The notes: generated by a model not told the origin, from the letters alone. A stretch of DNA of 64,000 nt from Paraburkholderia dioscoreae (GCF_902459535.1 NZ_LR699553.1:2542001-2606000), one strand, 5' to 3'; counted from the first letter of the stretch, positions 32,478 through 41,418 are shown. Program-made: numbers and translations.

Positions 32478-32622
32478 TCACGGAATGGCTTACGGCAAGC
32501 GCGAATGGCGGACGCAAACGTGCCGGCTATCGTCGGCGGAAAGGAATTATTCGGCGTAATCTGTCTGGACTTGTCTATTCTTGCAGTGGAGCGGTCGTTC
32601 GCAATTCATCAACCTTTCGGAG

Positions 32623-33750
32623 ATGCCGGTGGTTCTCAAATGGAACGATCAAAAGCACAGATCCGCTACAGCGAACGATTCCGACGTACCACTGGAGGAT
32701 CGCTATCAATTGCTGATCGACGCGGTGCAGGATTATGCGATTTTCATGCTCGATCAGCAGGGCCGCGTAGCGAGCTGGAACAACGGCGCGCACAAGATCA
32801 AGGGCTACACGCCCAATGAAATCATCGGCCGTCATTTTTCGGTCTTCTATACCCCCGAAGACATTGCCTCCGGCAAGCCGGGCCACGAGTTGGCGCTCGC
32901 GATCGCGCAAGGCCGGGTGGCGGATCAGGGCTGGCGCGTGCGGCGCGACGGTTCGCGATTCTGGGCAGACGTGACGATCACAGCGGTTTATGATCCGGCC
33001 GGCACGTTGCTCGGCTTTGCCAAGGTCACCCGTGACATGACCGAACGTGTGCGTCTTGCCGAACTCGAACATGCGAGCGAACTGGCCGCACAAATCCAGC
33101 GCACGCGTGAAGACGAGCAAAGACGGATTGCCCGCGAATTGCATGACGATCTGGGTCAGCAGCTTACGGCGCTCAAGATGGGCGTCGTCGCATTGCAACG
33201 GCGTGTTGGCGAGAACGTTAGCGATCCTGATGGATCCGCTGCCGCGAGCGGACTGCAACGCCAGATCGACAGCATGATGGCTTCTCTGCGCCGCATCGCC
33301 GCCGACCTGCGTCCGCCATTGCTGGATGATCTCGGCCTCGCCGCGGCACTCGAGTGGTTGACGGACGACTTCACGCAGCGCTTTAACGTGGCCGCCAGGC
33401 TGCGCATCGATACCGACGACGCGGGCTTCACGCCTTTTGCGTCCTCCGCACTCTTTCGTATCGTGCAGGAAGCGCTGACGAACGTGGCGCGGCATGCGCG
33501 GGCAAGCGAAGTGGTGGTCGGAATTTCGAGCGATGCGACAACCTGCGCGATCCATGTCGAGGACAATGGCCGCGGAACCGTGCTCGAAGACGCCGGCAAG
33601 CGCGGCTCGTTCGGCCTGCTCGGCATGCGCGAACGGGTACGTCAGTTGCGCGGCACTCTGACTATCGACAGCGCCCCAGGCAGCGGCTTCAGAATCACCG
33701 TCCGGATTCCGCTCAGTGCGATTCGCCCGGATGAGACGCCGCCGGGTTGA
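32623..33750 (+). CDS. Soluble PAS sensor histidine kinase (NarL-type, HisKA_3)
   Basis: 375 residues with no membrane segment: a PAS domain (about 25-145, AIFMLDQQGRVASWNNGAHK), then HisKA_3 with phospho-accepting H174 in IARELHDDLGQQLTALKM, and an HATPase_c domain (about 270-370, N-box EALTNVARHA, GSFGLLGMRERV). It should sense a cytosolic signal, perhaps redox or ligand, through PAS, and phosphorylate a NarL/FixJ regulator. No response regulator is adjacent; the nearest is at 52080. Start uncertain: GGAG directly abuts the ATG at 32623, so GTG at 32629 may be used. Its 3' end overlaps the convergent K+ channel gene by 38 bp. Confidence 0.87.
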   Translation: MPVVLKWNDQKHRSATANDSDVPLEDRYQLLIDAVQDYAIFMLDQQGRVASWNNGAHKIKGYTPNEIIGRHFSVFYTPEDIASGKPGHELALAIAQGRVADQGWRVRRDGSRFWADVTITAVYDPAGTLLGFAKVTRDMTERVRLAELEHASELAAQIQRTREDEQRRIARELHDDLGQQLTALKMGVVALQRRVGENVSDPDGSAAASGLQRQIDSMMASLRRIAADLRPPLLDDLGLAAALEWLTDDFTQRFNVAARLRIDTDDAGFTPFASSALFRIVQEALTNVARHARASEVVVGISSDATTCAIHVEDNGRGTVLEDAGKRGSFGLLGMRERVRQLRGTLTIDSAPGSGFRITVRIPLSAIRPDETPPG

Positions 33751-34555
33751 CCGGCCCGACTGAAGCGGCAACAGCGCGTGCTTCGCCGCCAGCCGTCTGC
33801 ACGTCTTGCCGCAGCGCGGCAATCTCGTCGCGTAGTGCCTTGATGTCGCGATGCATTTCCCGCCGCAAGATCCGCTCTTCCTGTTCGACGAACGTCGCAG
33901 CGATGCTGGCGAAGACCAGCGACAACAATCCGTAGCCAAGCAACACCACGAAGGCAGCGAAGACGCGTGACGCAGGCGTGGTCGGCGCCATGTCCCCATA
34001 GCCGACTGTCGCGCTGCTTTCGAATGCGAGCCAAACGCCCTCGGCGTACGTATGCACGCCCGGTTCGAGCCAGTAAAACCCCGCCCCGGCAGAGGCGAGC
34101 AGCAACACGGCTATCACCAGCAGCAGCCCCAGGCGGCTCGGGGAGAAAAAGCCTCGTAACGACACTACGATGCGCGCCGCCACGAGCCCCACGAAAAAAA
34201 TGCGCAACACCCATTCGACCGGCGACCACGGCAACGCACCCCAAGCCACACTGATCGCCGCGCCTGCCGCGATCATGAAATCGTAAGCATTGCGCGCGAG
34301 GAACCGTTCGGGCTTGCGACTAAGAAACGCGAGCCGGCCAAGAATCACCAGGAATCCGGCGGACATGGACGCATAGAGCGCACGGCCAGCCAGATGAAAC
34401 CGGGATGCAGCAGCCAGTTCGAAATAGAACGCGGGAATTGCAAGCAGGCTGAGAGCGAACAGCACCCACTGCATCCAGCGCCACGCCTGCACAGCCCGCG
34501 CGTCGTCGCGAACGTCGACGCCGGCGAGACCCGCAACGCGCCAACTCCCTTTCAT
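33713..34555 (-). CDS. Voltage-gated-type potassium channel protein
   Basis: 280 residues. Several hydrophobic helices (about 28-50, 58-75, 90-110, 115-133, 142-160) lead to a pore loop with the K+ selectivity filter TVGYGD (183-188) and an S6-like helix (about 195-220). The C-terminus has a charged coiled coil (HRDIKALRDEIAALRQDV), probably for tetramerisation. It may adjust membrane potential when respiration stops. It starts 13 bp after the lipoprotein gene on the same strand. Confidence 0.87.
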   Translation of the reverse strand: MKGSWRVAGLAGVDVRDDARAVQAWRWMQWVLFALSLLAIPAFYFELAAASRFHLAGRALYASMSAGFLVILGRLAFLSRKPERFLARNAYDFMIAAGAAISVAWGALPWSPVEWVLRIFFVGLVAARIVVSLRGFFSPSRLGLLLVIAVLLLASAGAGFYWLEPGVHTYAEGVWLAFESSATVGYGDMAPTTPASRVFAAFVVLLGYGLLSLVFASIAATFVEQEERILRREMHRDIKALRDEIAALRQDVQTAGGEARAVAASVGPVNPAASHPGESH

Positions 34556-34568
34556 GTCAGCACCGCCG

Positions 34569-35018
34569 TCATGACGCCGCGCCGATAAACGAGCGGAATT
34601 CCGCTTCGACCGAGCGAATCTGCCTGGCGCACGTGCCGTACAGCCAGCCGGGATTGCCGTCCGCGCGATACATACCCCGGCACATACCTTTGACCTGGAT
34701 GGTCGATACGCCACTGGCGCTGCTTGTCCGCGTCGCCCACACATAGACGGTGCCGAACGTGTGCGGCTCGGCCGTTTCGATCGCCGTGTCGTCCGCTCGC
34801 CTGATCGGGGTCGCGGAGCGTTGCGCCACGTACAGTCTGGTGCGGGTCCATAGCCGTTCGCAATCGGCGGCAGAGGAACAGTCCACGTGAGCCTGTTCGC
34901 GCGCTGTTTCGAGCGCGACTTCGGTGTCGCGGCGTGCCGCGGTGCGCGATTCTTCTGTACTGCAGCCAGCAAGGATGATCATCAGCAGCGCAAAGACTGC
35001 CATCCGCCCGTTGTTCAT
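34569..35018 (-). CDS. Putative lipoprotein, unknown function
   Basis: 149 residues with a lipoprotein signal peptide: hydrophobic MAVFALLMIILAGC, lipobox LAGC with the cysteine near residue 19. The mature part has four more cysteines (VDCSSAADCERL, GMCRGM, YGTCARQ), which may form disulfides in the periplasm. I do not recognise the family. It is first of a lipoprotein-K+ channel pair, with an FNR-type box about 120 bp upstream. Confidence 0.75.
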   Translation of the reverse strand: MNNGRMAVFALLMIILAGCSTEESRTAARRDTEVALETAREQAHVDCSSAADCERLWTRTRLYVAQRSATPIRRADDTAIETAEPHTFGTVYVWATRTSSASGVSTIQVKGMCRGMYRADGNPGWLYGTCARQIRSVEAEFRSFIGAAS

Positions 35019-35130
35019 GTCAGTCTGCCCATTTTCCCGTTCAACGGCACGATGCACCGTTGCAAACCATTGGCCTGTTTTTTAGAAACCCGCCTGTTTA
35101 TAAAAGTATGGGCAGGACGCTTCCGGGCAT

Positions 35131-35144
35131 TTGACCTGGATCAT
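35131..35144 (-). promoter_or_regulatory. FNR-type box, one mismatch
   Basis: TTGACCTGGATCAT, centred about 120 bp from the lipoprotein start at 35018. Confidence 0.55.
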
Positions 35145-35180
35145 CGTCTAACGTGTAAGCCGCATGCCGGCACGCCGAGT

Positions 35181-35218
35181 TTTCCCTAACATCCATCGTG
35201 CGCCATCGTGTAGGGAAA
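35181..35218. repeat. Widely spaced inverted repeat TTTCCCTA / TAGGGAAA
   Basis: Eight-base arms at 35181-35188 and 35211-35218, centres 30 bp apart (about three helical turns). Between them the octamer CCATCGTG is repeated 10 bp apart (35193-35200, 35203-35210). The right arm, extended left, reads TGTAGGGAAAC, resembling a palindrome half at 52853. It could bind a dimeric regulator such as the NarL-type protein encoded at 52080. Confidence 0.4.
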
Positions 35219-35380
35219 CGCTGACATTGACGCAGGAATACCTACCCCAGTCTCAGCGACACCTGATTTGTCCCATCTGTTTGATGACCAATACTGAATT
35301 CATCCGAAATAGAAATCGAAACATTCGCAGGGGACGACAAGCACCCGACTCATACCTGCCCGTGTCATCAGGAGACCATC

Positions 35381-35620
35381 ATGTCAAACGCCGCTTTCCA
35401 CGCTCACACGATGCCGGCTGACAGCCAGTTGCGCGACGCACCCGAGGCCGCCGACGAGATCAACCGGATTCTCACGCTGGCCCGCGAGGCAGGCATGCTG
35501 GTTACGCTGGACGGCCAGATCGGCCGCGAAAAGTACCAGAGCGTTGCTGGTTCACTCGCCGCTTTCCGGCGCTTCGCTCAAGCGCTCTGCAACGGCGCCA
35601 TGCAAACCTCGGCGCGTTGA
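35381..35620 (+). CDS. Small protein of unknown function
   Basis: 79 residues (MSNAAFHAHTMPADSQLRD...), with a strong ribosome-binding site (AGGAG, 6-nt spacing). It is mostly helical and soluble, with a repeat-free helix INRILTLAREAGMLVTLDGQ. I do not recognise it. It ends 45 bp before the beta-CASP nuclease gene and is probably in its operon. Confidence 0.65.
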   Translation: MSNAAFHAHTMPADSQLRDAPEAADEINRILTLAREAGMLVTLDGQIGREKYQSVAGSLAAFRRFAQALCNGAMQTSAR

Positions 35621-35665
35621 GGAAACTCCCGGCCCCAGGCGGCCACTTCTGACAGAAGGTGCGAA

Positions 35666-37129
35666 ATGAAGCTGACCTTTCTCGGCGCGGCCGAAACCGT
35701 CACCGGCTCGCGGTATCTACTGGACGGCGCGGGGCTGAGGATTCTGATCGACTGTGGTCTGTTTCAGGGCACCAAGAACCAGCGCCTGCGTAACTGGAAT
35801 CCGTTGCCCATCGACGTCGGCACGCTGGATGCCGTGATCCTGACCCACGCACATCTGGATCACAGTGGCTACCTGCCGGTACTCGTACGCATGGGCTATC
35901 GCGGACCTGTCTATTGCACTCGCGGCACCCGTGACCTGTGCCAGGTCATGCTGCGCGATAGCGCCAGACTGCAGGAAGAAGAAGCCGCGTACGCGAACCG
36001 CCACGGCTTGTCGAAACATCATCCGGCGCTGCCGCTCTACACCCTGGAAGATGCGGAAAAAGCCCTTGAACTGCTCGAACCGCGCGATTTCGACGTGCCG
36101 AAACAATTGAACGACCATGCGTGTTTCCGCCTGCTGCCGGCCGGGCACATTCTCGGCGCCGCGGGCGTGGTGCTGTGCGTGGAAGGCAAGGTCATCGCCT
36201 TTTCGGGCGACCTCGGGCGGCCGGACGACCCGATCATGCGCGCGCCCATGCCGCTCGCCCATGCCGACTACCTGATCGTCGAATCCACCTACGGCGACCG
36301 GTTGCACGACAAAACCGATCCCGCCGCCGAACTGGCTGAACTCTTCGCGACCACTTTCCGGCGCGGCGGCGTAGTCGTGATTCCCTGTTTCGCGGTGGGG
36401 CGCGCGCAATCGATTCTTCATTACATTGCCCAACTGAAAGCCACCGGCCGGATGGCGAACGTGCCGGTCTTTCTCGACAGCCCGATGGCGACGAGCGTCA
36501 CGCAACTCTACCGGCATCACGTCAGCGAACACCGGCTGAGCTCGACCGAAGCCAACGCGATCAGCAACGCCGCGCAGATGGTGCACACCGTCGACGAATC
36601 CAAGGCGATTCTGAGCCTGAACGGCCCGAGGGTGATCATCGCGGGCAGCGGCATGGCTACCGGCGGCCGGGTCTTGCATCACCTGAAGGCCTTCGCTCCG
36701 GATCCTCGCAACACGATCGCACTGGTCGGCTACCAGGCGGCCGGCACGCGCGGCGCCGCGCTCGCCGCCGGCGCACCGACGATCAAGATTCACGGCGACT
36801 ATGTGCGCGTGCGCGCTTCGGTGGTGAGCCTGTCGTCCTTGTCGGCTCATGCGGATTACGCCGAGATACTGTCGTGGCTGCGCTCCATTCCGCAACCGCC
36901 GCAGCGCACGTTCGTCACGCACGGCGAGCCGGCCGCCGCCGATGCGATGCGCCGTCACATCGAGGAAACGTATCACTGGCGCTGCGAAGTGCCGCTCTAT
37001 CTCGAGACCGTCGAATTGCCGGGGTCGGTGGGCAATGTAGGCGTGGATCCGTGTGTCGCCGTCGCGAATGCAACGACCTCACGCAGCGTGCTGGCGCGCG
37101 TGGTTGCAAGCGACCGGGCCACCGGATAA
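35666..37129 (+). CDS. Metallo-beta-lactamase / beta-CASP ribonuclease
   Basis: 487 residues. Motif 2 HAHLDHSG (61-68) binds the two zinc ions, with further ligands in PAGHILGAAG and SGDLG. A beta-CASP domain (about 200-370) and a C-terminal RMMBL segment with LSAHADYAEI and VTHGEP follow. The family comprises RNA endo/exonucleases related to CPSF-73 and YpsA-type RNases. A role in RNA turnover during dormancy is inference from context. The start follows AGAAGG. Confidence 0.9.
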   Translation: MKLTFLGAAETVTGSRYLLDGAGLRILIDCGLFQGTKNQRLRNWNPLPIDVGTLDAVILTHAHLDHSGYLPVLVRMGYRGPVYCTRGTRDLCQVMLRDSARLQEEEAAYANRHGLSKHHPALPLYTLEDAEKALELLEPRDFDVPKQLNDHACFRLLPAGHILGAAGVVLCVEGKVIAFSGDLGRPDDPIMRAPMPLAHADYLIVESTYGDRLHDKTDPAAELAELFATTFRRGGVVVIPCFAVGRAQSILHYIAQLKATGRMANVPVFLDSPMATSVTQLYRHHVSEHRLSSTEANAISNAAQMVHTVDESKAILSLNGPRVIIAGSGMATGGRVLHHLKAFAPDPRNTIALVGYQAAGTRGAALAAGAPTIKIHGDYVRVRASVVSLSSLSAHADYAEILSWLRSIPQPPQRTFVTHGEPAAADAMRRHIEETYHWRCEVPLYLETVELPGSVGNVGVDPCVAVANATTSRSVLARVVASDRATG

Positions 37130-37156
37130 AAGTCGCTGCGCTCCGTTCAATCCGGA

Positions 37157-37170
37157 ATGATCCAGATCAA
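37157..37170 (+). promoter_or_regulatory. FNR-type box, one mismatch, for the Acg-like gene
   Basis: ATGATCCAGATCAA, centred 66 bp before the ATG at 37230. Confidence 0.65.
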
Positions 37171-37229
37171 TCCGCGTACAGCGCATGCCTGACACAGTGC
37201 CGATATGAAATCGTGCAGGGGACCATCAC

Positions 37230-38261
37230 ATGAGCGCACTGCCGCAGACGGCCGCCTGGGCCGTCGACGAATATCAGCTTGACCGCACCGCCGGCGTTGA
37301 AGAGAAACTGAAATTCGCGCTGCGTTACGCCGTGCTCGCACCGTCGAACCATAATACGCAGCCTTGGCATTTCATTCTGGATGGCGACAGCGTGACGTTA
37401 TGCGCCGACCGGTTGCGCGCGCTGCCTGTGGTCGATCCATTCGATCGCGAGCTGATCATGAGTTGCGGTGCGGCGCTGCTCAATCTGCGCGTGGCGCTGA
37501 GCCACTTCGGGCTTGCCTACGCGATCACGCCCTTTCCCTCCTCCGCCGATCCCGACGTGCTGGCGCATGTGCGAATCGTCCACGACGGTCATTGCGACAC
37601 CAGTCTCACACCGCTCTTCGCGGCGATTCCACACCGCGTCACCACCCGCGAAATCTTCGTGGACGAGCCGTTGCCTTCGCTCATCCAGCAACAACTCGAA
37701 GAGGCCGCCGAAGCGGAAGGTGCGGATGTGGTCTGCATTTCGAGCGCGCCGATGCGCGAGAGTCTTGCCGAACTGGTCGCGGAGGCCGATCGCGTGCAGT
37801 TCAAGGATCCGCGTTTTCGCCGTGAACTGGCCAGCTGGATTCATCCGCGACGCCATGCAGACGGTATGCCCGCGCTGTCCGCAGGAATGAGCGTGCTGCT
37901 CGATCTGGCCGCGCCGTTACTCACCTCCGTCATTCGAACCTTCGACCTGGGCGGTGGACTGGCCGCGGCGCATCATGCACTGGCTGCGGGCTCGCCGCTG
38001 CTCATTTGCCTCGCGACGCCGACGGACGACGCCGCCGCATGGCTGGCAACCGGCCAGGCACTGGAGCGGCTGCTGCTGGTCGCCGCGAATGCCGGGATCA
38101 CGGCGTCCTATCTGAATCAGCCGATCGAGTTGAGCGGGCTGCGTGAGCGGCTAGGCAGCGTGCTGGCGATAGACGCGACGCCGCAACTACTGTTACGCGT
38201 CGGCCGTGGCAAGCCGGCGCCTCATTCGCCGCGCCGGCCGCTTGCCGAGGTTGTTTCCTGA
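37230..38261 (+). CDS. Acg-family nitroreductase-like protein
   Basis: 343 residues. It carries the Acg signature LRYAVLAPSNHNTQPWHF near residues 31-48 and a double-length nitroreductase fold. In Mycobacterium, Acg (Rv2032) and relatives (Rv3127, Rv3131) are DosR-induced and bind FMN but lack normal nitroreductase activity, perhaps storing flavin. Whether that holds here is unknown. It starts after AGGGG and is followed 39 bp later by a SagB-type nitroreductase, likely one operon. Confidence 0.88.
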   Translation: MSALPQTAAWAVDEYQLDRTAGVEEKLKFALRYAVLAPSNHNTQPWHFILDGDSVTLCADRLRALPVVDPFDRELIMSCGAALLNLRVALSHFGLAYAITPFPSSADPDVLAHVRIVHDGHCDTSLTPLFAAIPHRVTTREIFVDEPLPSLIQQQLEEAAEAEGADVVCISSAPMRESLAELVAEADRVQFKDPRFRRELASWIHPRRHADGMPALSAGMSVLLDLAAPLLTSVIRTFDLGGGLAAAHHALAAGSPLLICLATPTDDAAAWLATGQALERLLLVAANAGITASYLNQPIELSGLRERLGSVLAIDATPQLLLRVGRGKPAPHSPRRPLAEVVS

Positions 38262-38300
38262 GGCGCGACGCCTGCTCAACGCCTGTTCGACGAGGCCGCG

Positions 38301-38987
38301 ATGAAACACTTTTTCAGACTCGGTACTGCGACGCGCGATCAGGCCCGCGCGCGCCCGGCCACCGGCGAGTCGGTATCGCATATCAGGCTGCCCGCGCCCC
38401 TGTCGAGCGGCGGCCTGCCCCTCCTGGACGCCCTCTCGAAGCGGCGAACCACACGCCGCTTCGCCGCGACCGATCTCGACGAAGCAACCCTCGGCCAGTT
38501 GCTCTGGGCCGCCAACGGCGTCAACCGCAGCGGGTCCGACGATAGCGGCGGACGCACGGCGCCGTCGGTGCTCGCCTTGCACGAAATCGACGTTTATGCG
38601 GCGCTCGCCTGCGGCATGTACCGCTACGACCCGTTGCAACATTGCCTCGAACTGGTGAGCGCTGCTGATCTGCGCGGACTGACGGGCTACCAGGACTTCG
38701 TCGGCGAGGCGCCGGTCGAGCTGGTTTACGTGGCCGACCTTGCACGCATGCATGACATTGCCGAGTCGCAACGCGAGCCGTTTGCGTATGCCAGCGCCGG
38801 CGCGATCGTGCAGAACGTGTACCTGTTCTGCGCCGCTGCCGGCCTCGCGGTCGCCGCCCGAAGCTGGCTCAATCGCAGCGCATTGGGCGCCGAGATGCAC
38901 CTCTCGCGCGGCAGCTTGCCTGTTCTCGCGCAAACCGTCGGGCACTTCGATCTATCCGCGCCCGCCGGTACGGCTGACGCGCTTTGA
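38301..38987 (+). CDS. SagB-type nitroreductase-family flavoprotein
   Basis: 228 residues, paralogous to 5664-6311: RRTTRRFAATDLDEATLGQL, LLWAANGVNRSG, GGRTAPSVLALHEIDVYAAL, YQDFVGEAPVELVYV and AGAIVQNVYLFCAAAGL occur in the same order. It probably binds FMN and uses NAD(P)H; substrate unknown. It is likely co-transcribed with the Acg-like gene. Confidence 0.86.
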   Translation: MKHFFRLGTATRDQARARPATGESVSHIRLPAPLSSGGLPLLDALSKRRTTRRFAATDLDEATLGQLLWAANGVNRSGSDDSGGRTAPSVLALHEIDVYAALACGMYRYDPLQHCLELVSAADLRGLTGYQDFVGEAPVELVYVADLARMHDIAESQREPFAYASAGAIVQNVYLFCAAAGLAVAARSWLNRSALGAEMHLSRGSLPVLAQTVGHFDLSAPAGTADAL

Positions 38988-39025
38988 CGTGTTTCATTGC
39001 GGCAGTAATCGCGCAATGAAACACG
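38988..39025. terminator. Perfect 14-bp stem-loop directly after a stop codon
   Basis: CGTGTTTCATTGCG (38988-39001) pairs fully with CGCAATGAAACACG (39012-39025) around a 10-nt loop, starting at the base after the nitroreductase stop. There is no U-tract, so it may be a 3'-end stabiliser or an attenuating hairpin rather than a simple intrinsic terminator. Confidence 0.55.
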
Positions 39026-39134
39026 AGGTCATCGTCCTCGCGGTGCCGACGCGATTGATTTTCATCACGACTGCCGCGCTTCGTGTCGCCGGTTGAAATC
39101 TCGCCATGAACGTGAGAGATGCCGCGCTTCCCAG

Positions 39135-39148
39135 TTGACGTGCATCAA
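39135..39148 (+). promoter_or_regulatory. FNR-type box, perfect, for acs
   Basis: TTGACGTGCATCAA, centred 179 bp before the acs start, the longest spacing in the set apart from hsp20. Confidence 0.7.
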
Positions 39149-39320
39149 TAGCGCTATCCGCCACCCCGTCATAGTGATCCCACACCCACGCTGATTCAGC
39201 GTCGCCCGGTCCACGCCGCAATGCAGGCTCAGGCGCCGGCACTCATGGCCAACAAGAGCCCTCCCTAATCGGTGAAGCGTTCCAAGCGCTTCATCCCTTC
39301 ATGTTTTATTGGAGGAGACT

Positions 39321-41297
39321 ATGTCTACCATCGATACCGCCCCGCCCAACTCCACCGCGTTGCAGATCCCGCTTGCCCGGGACGCCAGCATCGACGGCAT
39401 GGAGGCTTATCGCGCCCTCGTTGCCGAAGCGAGCCAGGATCACGAAGCGTTCTGGGCACGTCTTGCCCGAGAACATTTGACGTGGCGCCGCCCATTCACG
39501 AAAGTATTGAACGACACAGACGCGCCGTTCTATCACTGGTTCGAAGACGGCGAACTGAACGCGTCGTACAACTGCCTCGATCGCAACCTCGTCAACGGAC
39601 TCGCGGAGAAAACCGCGATCGTGTTCGAGGCGGACGACGGCAAGGTCACGCATGTCACCTATCAGGCGCTGTATCACCGCGTATGCCGGCTCGCCAACGC
39701 ACTGCGTGCCCGCGGCGTGAAGAAAGGCGACCGCGTGGCGATCTATATGCCGATGTCGGTGGAAGGCGTGGTCGCAATGCTCGCGTGCGCACGCATCGGC
39801 GCACCGCACTCGGTGGTGTTCGGCGGCTTCTCCGCCAAGTCGCTGCATGAGCGCATCGTGGATATCGGCGCGTGCGCGATCATTACCGCGGACGAGCAGG
39901 TTCGCGGCGGCAAGACACTGCCGCTCAAAACGATCGTCGACGAAGCGCTCGCAATGGCCGGCACGGCCGGCATCAAGACGGTGGCCATCTACCGGCGCAC
40001 GGGCGGCCAGATTCCGTGGATTGCCGGCCGCGATACATGGCTGCACGAACTCGAAGCGGCGCAGCCGGACACCTGTGAGCCCGAGTGGGTCGGTGCGGAG
40101 CACCCGCTGTTCGTGCTGTACACGTCCGGCTCGACGGGCACGCCCAAAGGCGTCCAGCACAGCACCGGCGGTTACCTGCTGTGGGCTGCAGTGACAATGA
40201 AGTGGACCTTCGATATCAAACCGGCGGATGTATTCTGGTGCACGGCGGACATTGGCTGGATCACCGGTCACACTTATATCTGCTACGGACCGACCGCGGT
40301 CGGCGCGACGCAGGTGATCTTCGAAGGCGTACCCACCTACCCGAACGCGGGACGCTTCTGGGACATGATCCAGCGTCACAAGGTCAGCATCTTCTACACG
40401 GCGCCGACAGCCATCCGCTCGCTCATCAAGTCCGCCGATGCCGATCGTTCGGTGCACCCGGACAGCTTCGACCTGAGCAGTCTGCGCCTGCTCGGCACGG
40501 TCGGCGAGCCGATCAATCCTAGCGCCTGGACGTGGTATGCACAGCACGTCGGCGGCGGGCGCTGTCCTGTGCTCGACACCTTCTGGCAGACCGAAACAGG
40601 CGGCCACATGATTTCCCCGTTGCCGGGCGTCACTCCCCTTGTGCCGGGTTCGTGCACATTGCCGTTGCCGGGTATCGACGCGGCGATTGTCGACGAAACC
40701 GGTCAGGAAGTGCCGAACGGAAACGGTGGCGTGCTGGTCATCCGCAAGCCCTGGCCTTCCATGATCAGAACCATCTGGGGTAATCCGGAGCGCTTCCGGC
40801 AAGGCTATTTCCCCGAAGAGCTCGGCGGCAAGCTGTATCTCGCGGGCGACGGTGCCATCCGTGATCGCGACACCGGCTACTTCACCATCACCGGCCGTAT
40901 CGACGACGTGCTGAACGTTTCCGGCCACCGGCTCGGGACGATGGAAATCGAGTCGGCGCTCGCCGCGCATCCGCTGGTGGCCGAAGCCGCGGTGGTTGGG
41001 CGTCCCGACGAGACCGCCGGCGAGGCGATCGTGGCGTTCGTGGTGCTCAAGGCAGAGCGGCCCTCCGGAGCCGACGCAAAGCGCGTGGCCGATGAGTTGC
41101 GCGCATGGGTCGGCAAGGAGATCGGCCCGATCGCCAAACCGAAGGACATCCGCTTCGGCGACGCCATGCCGAAAACGCGCTCCGGCAAGGTGGTGCGCCG
41201 GCTGTTGCGCTCGGTGGCCAAAGGGGAAGTCATCGTGCAGGACACGTCGACGGTGGAAAACCCCGCGGTCATTTCACAGTTCGCCGACGCCGCCTGA
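39321..41297 (+). CDS. acsA: Acetyl-CoA synthetase (AMP-forming)
   Basis: 658 residues, full length. It activates acetate to acetyl-CoA through acetyl-AMP. The P-loop YTSGSTGTPKG lies at about 267-277 and the regulatory, acetylatable lysine is K623 in KTRSGKVVRR. DTFWQTETGGH and GRIDDVLNVSGHRLGT mark the adenylation and hinge regions. The start at 39321 follows GGAGGAG. With the acetate carrier downstream (121-bp gap) it forms an acetate uptake and activation pair. Confidence 0.95.
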   Translation: MSTIDTAPPNSTALQIPLARDASIDGMEAYRALVAEASQDHEAFWARLAREHLTWRRPFTKVLNDTDAPFYHWFEDGELNASYNCLDRNLVNGLAEKTAIVFEADDGKVTHVTYQALYHRVCRLANALRARGVKKGDRVAIYMPMSVEGVVAMLACARIGAPHSVVFGGFSAKSLHERIVDIGACAIITADEQVRGGKTLPLKTIVDEALAMAGTAGIKTVAIYRRTGGQIPWIAGRDTWLHELEAAQPDTCEPEWVGAEHPLFVLYTSGSTGTPKGVQHSTGGYLLWAAVTMKWTFDIKPADVFWCTADIGWITGHTYICYGPTAVGATQVIFEGVPTYPNAGRFWDMIQRHKVSIFYTAPTAIRSLIKSADADRSVHPDSFDLSSLRLLGTVGEPINPSAWTWYAQHVGGGRCPVLDTFWQTETGGHMISPLPGVTPLVPGSCTLPLPGIDAAIVDETGQEVPNGNGGVLVIRKPWPSMIRTIWGNPERFRQGYFPEELGGKLYLAGDGAIRDRDTGYFTITGRIDDVLNVSGHRLGTMEIESALAAHPLVAEAAVVGRPDETAGEAIVAFVVLKAERPSGADAKRVADELRAWVGKEIGPIAKPKDIRFGDAMPKTRSGKVVRRLLRSVAKGEVIVQDTSTVENPAVISQFADAA

Positions 41298-41418
41298 CAC
41301 GCGAGCGATCACGGATCGCGCATCTCTTCCCGCCGCGATCCGATGTCGCGCGTGCACCCGTACGTGCGCGCGCGCAACCCAATTTTCAGCGTTCCTGCAT
41401 GGAACGGAGGATGTCATC

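Larger units (their letters stand above)
35019..35380. other. Divergent intergenic region, FNR box plus inverted repeat
   Basis: 362 bp separating the lipoprotein gene from a small rightward gene. It holds a one-mismatch FNR box (35131-35144) and a separate long inverted repeat (35181-35218), described on their own. Beyond the repeat I see no other element and no supported gene. Confidence 0.55.
38988..39320. other. Intergenic region: long hairpin, FNR box, acs leader
   Basis: 333 bp before acetyl-CoA synthetase. It starts with a perfect 14-bp stem-loop (38988-39025), then a perfect FNR box (39135-39148), then a long leader of about 170 bp to the acs start. No gene is supported. Confidence 0.55.

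Noticed and set aside
35227..35241. TTGACGCAGGAATAC as another FNR box
   Set aside because: Only the left half-site is present; the right half does not match and no -10 hexamer follows at 17 bp.
39306..40970. 554-codon minus-strand frame opposite acetyl-CoA synthetase
   Set aside because: Antisense to an unmistakable AMP-forming synthetase; no family features of its own.
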